Positions 1-9,867 of a stretch of DNA of 64,000 nucleotides are shown piece by piece. The position numbers and the translations under genes were made by a program. The notes under the pieces are model-generated. The model was not told where the DNA came from. It did no database searches and saw only the letters and a list, made by a program, of their open reading frames with translations. Source of the DNA: Hydractinia symbiolongicarpus (lineage: Eukaryota > Cnidaria > Hydrozoa > Anthoathecata > Hydractiniidae). Where the stretch lies: positions 13,828,001-13,892,000 of the forward strand of contig NC_079883.1 of the NCBI RefSeq assembly GCF_029227915.1, given 5' to 3'. Position 1 is the stretch's first letter, and each line of letters starts with the position of its first letter.

Positions 1-1257
1 CTCAGATAAGTTGTTTTTTTAAGCATATGCTGAGCATATAGCTCAGCTTAGGTGAAACATTCTGATGTGTGCTTTTTCTATTAGCTTAAAGTTTAATTAA
101 CACCACTGCATTGTCTGAACTTAGTCTTGTGTAGATATGCCTTCAGTTTTTGGCTATCTTAAACGTATAATTATTGGCAATCGCGAAATGTTGTGAAAAT
201 AGTTTTTCCGGAGGATTTAATTTCGCGAATTGACTAAGTTTTGAGAATTTTTGATTGTCAATATTTCTGAAAATAGGAAAAATAAACAAAATTAACGAAA
301 TAAAAAATAAAAAAATGACAAAAACCATTAAAAAAACCATTCAATTGAGTTGAAAAACCCCACTTATCCAAGGTGGTCTCGAAATCCCATGCAACATTGT
401 GGCTAAAATGAATTGGTACTCTGCCCGTAACTAAATGAATATACAAAATTACGAACAGCTCGTTCAAGTGTTGTACGTAGAACCAAAAAATGAGGGAATT
501 GTTGATTTATTTTTATCACCCGGAGTAGATTAGACATGTTACTCTTCCAATAAATTATTGCATGTATTTGTTTACAAAATAACTCAACAGTGAGCTAAAA
601 TCCCTAAGTCCACTCAGTTCAAATTGTGTGAATATAGTATGGAGATAGCCTTTGTAATTACGTGTGCAGATGAACTTCGAAATTGGTCACCTAGTCTCAA
701 TAATATATAGTGGAATTACTGTATCATTATCACATAGCGTCTCGACAAACCATTAAATTTGTCATGGATAGCAAATACATTTTGTTTACAATTCATGAGA
801 TTAAATTCACCGAAAGATAGTGGGTACAAAGCGCGTATATCTTGGCGCTTTTACAACAACCTTATGACGTAAAAATTTGAAATAAATTGATTAAATATGT
901 CAAAATGTACAACTTTCGAAACTAATATATTTTGTTGTTGTTGTGTTTTATTAAGTTTCTTATTTTTAATTAAGTATTTAAAATTCCTTAATTTTGATCA
1001 ACTGTACTTTCTAAGCACTTTCCAAGAATATTTTAAAAATGGAGAAGGTCTTAATCAATATATATTCCTCCAAAGAAACGTGTTACAGACAGCAATTAGC
1101 GTATGAAATAATACGGGCTTAATGCACATTTCGAAAAATTGGTTTACAGACAATGATTTAAAGTAAAAAAGTACAAAATGTGTTTTTCTTATCAAAAAAC
1201 GTACGCGCTATAACTTCATAACAAACGTTTTTTGCTTTAAATTGAATACATTAGAAA
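1..1257. other. Non-coding, no gene seen
   Basis: AT-rich sequence on both strands. The few short open frames are low-complexity, Phe/Ile-rich, and lack splice signals or recognisable motifs, so none is called. Confidence 0.6.
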
Positions 1258-1267
1258 CGAAAATTTT

Positions 1268-1702
1268 TAGACGGAGAAACTTTCGGATTTTTTTTTTGTC
1301 CGAAATTTCTTCGTCCGAAATTTGTCTATGCCGAAAGTTTTTTGTCGAAAAATTTTTTTTTTTTTTAATTTTTAGTGCATAGAAATTATGTAAAGGGTAA
1401 TCAGGAAATCAATAAAAACTGCAGTTTTGAACTTACAATTTTCGTTATTTTCACTTTGCTGAGGCTCATTTATAAAGTTGGATCCTGAAAACCTTTATAT
1501 CTTGATAGAATATGTGTACCCTTTAAATGCTTTTAGCCTTCTTTTGTGTCATTACCCGTAACCATTACTTTTAAAATTTGGTTAAAATTCTTTAAAAGAC
1601 TTACCCATACATTTTTTGGCTTTATAAATCTTGTCCGAAAATTTTTCCGCTGAATTGCAAATAAAAAATTGCAAACAAAAAATTGTGTCCGAAAGTTTTT
1701 CC
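1268..1702. mobile_element. Possible small inverted-repeat element (MITE-like)
   Basis: The left end reads GACGGAGAAACTTTCGGA (about 1270). The right end, as reverse complement, reads GGCGGAAAAACTTTCGGA (about 1702-1685). Between them the words TCCGAAA and CCGAAAATTTTT recur several times next to long T runs. This looks like a short non-autonomous DNA element or a cluster of degenerate terminal repeats. No target-site duplication could be fixed. Confidence 0.35.
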
Positions 1703-1730
1703 GCCGAAGTTTTTCTGCTGAAAATTTTAG

Positions 1731-1895
1731 TTTTTAATGTAGTTCTTTTTTAAACGCATAGTCAGGGCGCTGAGTTCTGAAAAATAAACGAGTTCGTGCA
1801 AATTCGGGGGAACTTACAAAAACTTCACCAGATGATACATAAATACTTAGTATAAACGATTTTACTTACTGGCCTTCTTAATTCTACTTGCATAT
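1731..1895 (+). repeat. Left terminal inverted repeat of the 3.6 kb element
   Basis: Pairs with 5225-5380 on the opposite strand. Shared blocks in order: TTAATGTAGTTC-like, TAGTCAGGGCGCTGAGTT, AAATTCGGGGGAACTT-like, TTACTGGCCTTCTT and ATTCTACTTGC-like. Confidence 0.6.
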
Positions 1896-2294
1896 ATTCC
1901 AAAAACAAAAAATACAAACATGTATGAACGATGTTTTTCTTCGGTCCTTCACCGCCATATTTTTATGAAATCGAATGTTGCAAAACATTCTTTTATTTCC
2001 GATCGAATAATTTCACGGGGGTGAATGTAAAATGAATTCATTAACAATACATTTTATTACCTGTTGTTATCAATTTTCAATATTTCATTCTTTTTTTTAA
2101 ATATATAATGCTTTTGTAAAAGCAGATAGTTTAGATTTTTGTTCTTTCGAAACTAAATATGTTACATTTGAACAAACAACACAAACCCCCGTGTTCTTAT
2201 TCGTGAGCTAAATGTGGTAACGCGGGAGTTTCTACAGCTGGAGGAGGGATAAAAAACAGGTTGCAATGAATGTGCGAAAGAAAATTTATCGAAA

Positions 2295-4956
2295 ATGAGC
2301 TCAAAGAAACCGATGAAACTCGTTCTATCTCCAGCTAAAAAAAGTAAGCAAGAAGTGAAATGTATTATACACAACAACAATTACAAGAAAGAAACAAAGT
2401 TAAGAGCATTCACAGAAAAATCAGCCGAAAAAGTGAAAATAGCAAGGTATGTTGCAAGTTTGATTATATTGTTTTATTTTTTAATTTATGGTTTTCATGA
2501 CTTTATTGTAACAGCGCTATACTTCCGTTTTTTATAGTGAAATTCGAAATGATGAAAATGTCACTGATTTAGTGAGCGGCGATCTTTCCGATTTGAAATT
2601 TCATCAGAAATGTTTAGATGCGTATGTCCACCCAAAAACATTAGCTACCATACAAAAGAAAAAAGAAAAAGCTGAAGCAAGCGACGATGAAACGGGAGAT
2701 GTTAACGACATAGAAGAACAACAACCAACTTCAACTATCCGAATGTCACAGAGAAAGAGAGGCAGAACAGGTAAATATTTATCTTAATTTTATAATTTTA
2801 TGTTGTAATCGTGCACAAACAGGCTATTCTGACTTTTATATTTCTTGTGACTTTTCTAATGTCTGACTGATCTTATTTAAGGTCAATCACTTGCCAAGCA
2901 AGATGAGTGCTGTATCTGCCAAAAAAGAAAAACGAGTACAACAGGTAGTGGCTACGAAAAACTCAGCAAGTGTATAACGGAAAGTTCTGCTCTCACGCTA
3001 CAGACTGCAGCCCTACAAAATGGGGCAAATGATGAGTTGATAGGATATATTTCTGGTCGCGATTGGACGGGAATAGTTGCACTTGAATTGCGATATCATG
3101 TAACATGCTATCGAGCTTTCACCAAGCCCGTTAAAACACCTTCTGCAATCACTCAAGTAGACAAAGAGGCATTGCAGCATACTTTCGACTTTGTTGAGCT
3201 ACATGCTCTAAATAAATGCGAAGTGCTACTACTGAAGGATTTGGTTGACATTTATAACAAGCATTCCGTAAAGGGCGGTATCACCGATCGAACTATGTTG
3301 AAATATGTTACGGAACATTTCACCGATGATATCGGAGTTTGGCAACCTCGGTATGGAGGGACATTTATTTTTTCTGAAAAAATACCTAAGGGGCTTATAA
3401 TTGATGTACGGCGACGGAATCTTATTGATCGTGAAAGCCAAAAGCAACGTGATACTGACATTGAAATTATCAAAATAGCAGCTGAAATAATAAGAGAAGA
3501 GATCAGAAACATGCCGTTCACATATCCTATTTGGCCACCGACAGAAAGAAGCATACTATCCGAAAGTACTATCATTCCACCAAAGTTAAGTCAATTAATT
3601 ACATCTATTGTGAGCTCGATACCTCAACCTCACAAACGGAAACAGACAACTATAACTTCGATATGTCAGGACATTATATATATATAATCAGAGTTTCTTT
3701 TAAAGAGAATCTTGCGGTGTAAGTCTCAAATCATCTACTTCGTTACTGACCAGTACTTCCAGAATTCTGTGAAAGGCTATGAGAGAAGCAGACGTACCGC
3801 AGATGGAACACTCCGAGTACGCATCGAACGAAGAGATCAAAAGAAGCCATCTCAGTTGAAGAAGTACATGCGCAACGACGAAAACAAAAAAGAAATCACT
3901 CAGTTTTTATTAAACGACTGGTCCAATGAAAGTCGATTTGTAGGTCTACTAGATCGTCGTGAAATTTACTTCAATTGTTTGTCAAAATTTTTCAAAATAT
4001 ATGTCGTCAACGGTCGTGTATGTTGTGAAGAAGAATCATCCTTAGAAAACCACCAAGAAGAGGCAGACACCAAGGTATTTCTCTGTTGCAACCACGCAAG
4101 CGTGACTGGCGTTGATAATGCATGCATCGTAACCGTGGACAGTGACATTGTCATATATGCTGTACATTTTGAAAATAAAATTGGAATCAACATTTATCTA
4201 CAGATCGGTTCGGGTGGACGGAAACGAATCTTAAGTGTGACCAAAATTCGAGATGCTGTTGGTCCCGCAATTGCAGAGGCTCTTCCAGCTTTCCATGCTT
4301 TTACAGGTAATGACTTCACAAGTGCATTTCACGGCATAGGGAAAGTGAAGCCATACAACTTATTGAAAGCTAACGAAATATTTCAAAATGTGTTTGCCAA
4401 GCTAGGTAAATCTGCGACATTTGATGTTGACCTCTTTCCACACATTGAGCAATTTGTTTGCAAATTATATGGAGTCAGTGCAACTAACACAGATGACGCA
4501 CGCTACAAAAAGTTCTGTTCGTGTAAACCTACACCTGAGCCGCAACAGCTTCCTCCAACTCGAGATGCACTACTAAATCATTGTAAAAGAGTTTCATATA
4601 TCAAAGCGATAGTTCGAAATTCTTTGGTTGCAAATCCAAACCTACCAAGCCCAAATGGACATGGATGGAATGTCAACGGTGAGAAACTAGAGATCATTTG
4701 GCTATTAAGACGACCTGCACCAGATGCTCTATTGGAAATGGTTTCTTGCTCTTGCCGTAAGTCATCATCTTGCGCCAAAGAAACTTGTGTTTGTAGCTCG
4801 TACGATTTGCCTTGCACAGATTTATGCTCCTGTAACTGTGTTGATCAAGGATCAGACAACGACGAGATAATTCTCGAAAATGATGTTGAAGTCGATAGTT
4901 CTGATGACGAAAGTGAGGATGACACAGAAGATGAAGAAACTTTATTTTCAGATTAA
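2295..4956 (+). CDS. Multicopy animal protein with PIN/FEN-like nuclease motifs and C-terminal CXC domain; probably broken
   Basis: Three exons join in frame: 2295-2446, 2538-2770 and 2882-3687, each with GT and AG borders (396 residues to a TAA at 3685). The same frame resumes after that stop and is open from 3688 to 4956. The N-terminal part has a C-x2-C pair (DECCICQ) and a YHxxCY motif (about residues 200-205). The second part has EEADTK, VDSD and ALPAFHAFTGNDFTSAF, acidic motifs placed as in PIN/XPG-like nucleases. It ends in a Cys-rich CXC block (CSCRK...CVC...CTDLCSC) and an acidic tail. I recall this combination from uncharacterised, highly repeated genes in cnidarians and other invertebrates. 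Related proteins seem to have an extra central segment where this copy has (TA)n, a stop and a 24-bp gap, so an internal deletion is likely; an unseen intron is the alternative. It lies inside terminal inverted repeats, so it is probably transposon-borne. Confidence 0.6.
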
Positions 4957-5224
4957 CATTAATATTCTTGGTTTTTAAGTATATGTTAGATAATAAATTA
5001 GTTAGTGTATTTCCTGTCAAATATTCGATATTTTCTCATACAGAGGTTTGGTGACAAGATTTATGCGCATTAATATCATAATTACGGAGCCGAAAGTAAC
5101 TTCGGCGTTATTGAGTCCCATTTTGTTTTACATTTCGACAAAAAATGCTCACGGCAATATGTTTTCTGTGGGGTTTTATAGTTGTGGCTGTTAGCTTTTT
5201 TATGCTGTGACGTCATTTCTAAAA

Positions 5225-5380
5225 ATAGGACAAGCAAGAAAATTCAAGAAGGCCAGTAAATGTTTTTTAAATGCTTTTATATATACGATTGTGCTGTGTG
5301 AATATCAGAAGTTCTCCTAAATTTCCCAAAATAAATTAACTCAGCGCCCCGACTAGCATTGAAGTATATTAAAACGGGAT
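5225..5380 (-). repeat. Right terminal inverted repeat of the 3.6 kb element
   Basis: Inverted counterpart of 1731-1895. AACTCAGCGCCCCGACTA at 5338-5355 and AAGAAGGCCAGTAAA near 5248-5262 match the left end in reverse complement. Confidence 0.6.
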
Positions 5381-5902
5381 TTTGCCGCCAATTTTCTTGT
5401 TTGAAACTAGTCGACTATATGCGTGTTTTCAAATCTATGCATTGCACAGTTGGAATGGATTTTAAGTTATCTTTAGGGTACTTTAAGAAGATTTCTTTTT
5501 ATTACAAAACCATGTATAATCTCTAAAAATAAATAAATGTTGATATGAATCCAGCCCACATTTTGGTTTTACATAGATGTTTTATCTGTCGGTCCAATAT
5601 TTGGAATTAACTTGTTAGATTCTTGTTCATTCTTTTTTTGATTGCTTGTTGCATTTTTGTAATTATAAGAAGCAAATAGTAAAGTGAGTTGAGATTTGTT
5701 TTTAATTAACGCTTGGGAGATAGAAAGATGAAATAAAAATAAAGCTAGAATATATAGCTTTTATTAGAAAACTTTACCGACACAAGTATTTTTTTTTATG
5801 CAATTAAAAAAAACGATAGCTGATCTGAAGATATGTTTATGAAATCGATCAAAGGTAAAAGTCACGTGTTAAGAAATCGACTTACAAATTGATTACGCCA
5901 AA

Positions 5903-8771
5903 ATGCGCGTTAATATTTTATTTAAAGATCAACGGTATAAACTGGATGTAAAACCACACGACACAACAGATACTGTGATTCCGCGTATAAAAAGGTTGAT
6001 AAACTTTGAACCGTTTTTATCTTCTCCTTATGTTTTAACAGAAACTCTATTACAGCTATATTATGCTGATGTGTTACTGCATCCGGGACTATTGATAAGC
6101 GACGCAGGAATTGTTTCTGGCTCCACCATAAAGTGTAAATGTTTTGAAAAAACATTGGGGAACTTAAAAGTAAATGTGAGGTTTTTATCAACTTCAGTTG
6201 AAATCAAGGATTACTCCAGAGTTCTAAAGATTGGTGATATTCGAACTACTTTGCAGAACAGATTGGGAATACCAGTCAGCGTTTTTCGGCTCTTCAAAGG
6301 TGACGTAGAGTTATACGATATGCATATTGTGAAGTACTATGGAATCGAAAAAGGTGAAATCATTAACTTACAATTACTGGAAGGAACGTCCAACCTCATA
6401 ACAGCAGCCTTAAAAGGAGACATCGTCAAAACATTGGATTACATTCCTAACTATCACGAAAGTCCTCATTATAATCGTTATTTATCACGTGTGGCGCTCT
6501 TTATTGCCGCCCATAAAGACTTGGCTAAATTGGCGTACCACACAATGCTACAAGGTGTAAGGTTAGTATTTATATTTTATGAAAATAAAATACGCCTATT
6601 TTTTTCATCCAGTAAAGTCCTATTTTGATAATATTGGCACTTCATTGTTGTTACCATTTATAGTGTTAAAAATTGCAGCTGTTGACTTGTTGATATTGAA
6701 GATAAAATTCGTTCCCACTGCATGTTATTTAGAAAAGTAAAATCTTTAGGTTTAACTCGAATTTTTATTTGCATAAGGACATTTTTTTGGCATATTTTAA
6801 AACGTGACTCTTGACTTTGGCCTTAAAATTCTTCACAACAGGAAGCCTGTCGATTTACAGGCCTGCAGCCACCAGAGAGGGCAGAGTGGGCATTAGTAAT
6901 ATCACAGGTAAAATATGTGAGACTATCTTCCAAATTTTAACAAAGAATCGTTTAAAGCGTACGTACATGAAAGTTTAATTATTCTAAATAATATTTTTTA
7001 TAAGTGCTTTATGCTAAAAAGTTACAGCTTCTATATGCAAAAATACATGTTAATGGAGCTGTACTATCTACTTAGAAGTACTGTAAAATCCAGATTAAAA
7101 CACCTAGGAAATTGAGCGCCCATTGACTGAAACTTTCAGTAACTCGAACTGTTTTTAAATTTCCCTTAAACTTTTATATACTTTCTTACGGAAACTGGAG
7201 GTTTGAGTTACTGGCAATGTAAATGTAACACGAGGTTCTAATTACCGGGGATGTGTTGTAATATTTTTTAAAATGAAAAATGGAGAAACCTTTTAATTAG
7301 AAATTAATAATACTTTTCCCGCATTTCGAAATTTGAGCTAATTCGTGAAATTGTAAGCCCGCAAAATAATTTCCAAACTACCGTTCATCTGCGAAAAATA
7401 ATACTCGCGAAATGTATCTTATCTCAGGTAGAAAGAGAACGCCTTATTGGGTCAAATTCTAGGAAAAATTTAGGCAGGCGAAAACACTGGCTGTCGAAAA
7501 TTTTGGACTGACAAACAGGCAAGTTTCAAACATTTAAAAGTATTGATTACCACACAGAATAAATTGACTCCACCTACTGAGGGAATAAACCTTTGTGACG
7601 TTTAAATTTTTCATGTTACAGAGCTTTTATGAGTTGAGATCATTTATCATTAATAGTATCATCTTCAAAGAACATTCTAGATCATTTCTTTCCTGAGGAG
7701 ATCTCGCATCTCTTTAGACAATGTATATGCATAAAGTACATCATAAGTTAACTTCTTTTACCTTCTTGACACCTGAAAGCCACGAAGCTCTGAGTTTGTT
7801 TTATATACAAATCGCATTGTTTCTTTCCCTCATTTTTTCACAGGTGTGAGGACGCTGTTGGCGTGCATCCATCAAGACAATGGTGCACGCAACAATCAAA
7901 CCCAGAAGCGCTTAAAAGTCCAGTGCATCAAGCTGCGCAGGAAGGTAGCTTCCATTGTCTGAAATTATTTACGCACCAAAGTCCTACATGCATAATAAAA
8001 CGGGACGGATATGGTAACACACCTGTTAACTATGCAGCGAAGTATCGCCGAATTAAATGCTGGAAACTTTTACTCGTCACTCAATTTAAAGAGAACACAA
8101 AGAATGATATAACTCAATATACACAAGCAAGACTTCTAAAATGGTACCGCTTAGCAAAAGATCGAGTGGCTTTAAACAGTGAAAGCAATAAAGGTACCAT
8201 GGCAACGTCCATTAATTCAATGACAGTAAACAAGGCTTACATTGGGAATCCATTATCTGTAGATGGTTATAATTCTTTCCAATTTTTATCTGAAAAGTTA
8301 TTACCAATGAGACAGTCGCTTGAACGAAAGGAAAATATTCGTGAATTTTCGAAGACATTGCATTCGAATGGCTTACAATGTCAAAGCGAAGCTCAAGATA
8401 CTGTTGTGCAATTGAAAAATTCACATTCAAAACTGTTTGGTAAAACAGCTCACAAGAATGTTGATAAGAAATCTACCTTGACGTTTGAAAGGATACCACA
8501 AAGAAATAAATTGCTTAGAAAACGCGCTGGCAGGTACGCTTATGATACTACAGATAAATCAAGAAAACGATCAGACGCACAAGCGCCTCGAATAAAACTT
8601 GATGATTTGTCAATTCAAGCCACTGGAATGAATGGTCACCAACTAGCTGAAAAATGTCTCACATTTGGGCAATCGTTTGAGAGGAAAATTTGGATGGCAC
8701 AGCTGAATATTGCTTTAAGAAGCAGCAAAAACGCCCTGCAGGCACACAGACGTTATGTCAACTCGGTTTAG
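5903..8771 (+). CDS. ANKUB1: ANKUB1-like protein: two ubiquitin-like domains plus ankyrin repeats
   Basis: Exons 5903-6561 and 7844-8771 join in phase (AG + G gives Arg) to encode 528 residues; the junction reads QGVR-CEDAVGVHPSRQWC. Residues 1-78 and about 88-163 are ubiquitin-like, including LQLYYADVLLHPGLLISDAGI and the VFRLFKGDVELYD strand-turn. Residues about 165-310 hold ankyrin-type helices (VALFIAAHKDLAKLAYHTMLQG, SPVHQAAQEGSFHCLKLF, NTPVNYAAKYRRIKCWKLLL). A basic, probably disordered tail follows, with a conserved-looking C-terminal helix (FGQSFERKIWMAQLNIALR). The order and the EAVGVHP-like junction fit vertebrate ANKUB1, whose function is poorly known. The start is the first ATG of the open frame; an E-box-like CACGTG lies at 5863-5868. 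AATAAA at 8829-8834 is a plausible polyadenylation signal. The family call is firm; the splice sites are predicted. Confidence 0.8.
6842..6907 (+). other. Possible 66-bp cassette exon or GC-rich island in the ANKUB1-like intron
   Basis: A 66-bp block, much richer in G+C than its intron, is bounded by a good acceptor (CTTCACAACAG) and donor (CAG-GTAAAA). It is open in one frame for 22 codons (starts EACRFTGLQ). Using it would need the alternative donor at 6557 and an acceptor at 7850. Vertebrate ANKUB1, as I remember it, has nothing here. Confidence 0.2.
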
Positions 8772-8839
8772 TTTTTAATGTTTAAAAGCTACAAAATTAT
8801 AAAAATCTAATACAATTGCAATCGTCGAAATAAATTTTG

Positions 8840-9867
8840 AGACAAATCAGAAATTCACATAAAATAAGAGTTTGTAACTCCGTCCTCCACAACTAAAAGT
8901 TGTGAACTTAGAACCTCTGTCAAATGCAAGTCTGGATTATCCACAACATTGAGAATGGGAAGGGCTTTTTTTTCAAGAAATTTGCATCTAACAATGTCTT
9001 TATCAACGATTGTGTAACACGAATTTTGCCTGATAATGAGAGTCATATTATTTAATTAATAAATGGTTTATTTTTTTAAAAAAAAGATTGCCAGAAAAGA
9101 AGGCAACTTTCTTTCGTCATTTATTGCGCCTTTCGTTCATAGAAAGTAAAACGAATTTCCATCTTTTTGTCCATTGACGCAAAATATACCTCCTCAATGA
9201 TCGTCATAAATTGTTAAACTTAAAAAAAATTATATCTTTTAACAACCAGGTGAGAGAATAACTAAACCAGTTACCTGAACCCTTTCAACCAACATATTTA
9301 CCAAAAATTTATGCTGCTACATATGCCAATTAAATTTTGTTTAGGATTACAAACGATAGGAAAGACTTGGAACAGTCTTCTGTGACACCTTTTTAATACT
9401 GAAGTGACCAGTAGATCGCTAGGGAACTATAAAAATGACTTAAACTGATTATACACTTGTACTGCCAAGTACGAATTTCATCACTTTAAAGTCATCACTT
9501 TTCATGCAGAACTATATACGTCTCATTTTGTGAAGAAGCCACCAGGAAGAGAAAAACCACGTATTTATTTGCAACTTTTTTTTGGAAAGTTATCTTAATT
9601 TTTATGTGTTTTTTTTGTTTGTTTATTTGTTTCTTTGTAAGTTTTTGTTTGTTATTCAATTACTTGTTTAATGACAAGTAACAAAGCTATAGTAAGATGA
9701 GTCACATAAAATTCAATATATTTGGATTTTTCTTACTAACAGGTATTTTCTAACGGCCAGATAAAAAAGTATTGCATAAAGAAACCTTGACTTAAACATG
9801 AAAAGGGTGAAGAAAAATGAACACAATTAGCAAACATTTTCATGTATTATAACCTTCAGTTAATAAG
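8840..9867. other. Intergenic, no gene seen
   Basis: Space between the convergent ANKUB1-like gene and the minus-strand protease gene. It contains T-rich stretches (about 9580-9660) but no supported open frame or repeat. Confidence 0.6.

Larger units (their letters stand above)
1731..5380 (+). mobile_element. TIR-flanked candidate DNA transposon carrying a PIN-like/CXC gene
   Basis: Two long inverted repeats face each other about 3.6 kb apart and enclose one spliced gene. The clearest blocks are TAGTCAGGGCGCTGAGTT at 1759-1776 against TAGTCGGGGCGCTGAGTT (reverse complement of 5338-5355), and ACTTACTGGCCTTCTT near 1864-1879 against a matching block (reverse complement of about 5240-5256). The similarity is continuous but diverged over roughly 150 bp at each end. 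Exact ends and target-site duplication are unclear because similarity may continue a little outward. Nothing inside resembles a DDE/D transposase or reverse transcriptase. It is either an element whose only protein is the PIN-like/CXC gene, or a non-autonomous element carrying it as cargo. Confidence 0.6.

Noticed and set aside
3252-3575. Minus-strand frames inside the PIN-like/CXC gene
   Set aside because: They overlap a well-supported spliced plus-strand gene and look like shadow frames.
5085-5110. Short GCCGAAAGTAACTTCGGC palindrome as a regulatory site
   Set aside because: Short and isolated near the end of the transposon-like element; no support for function.
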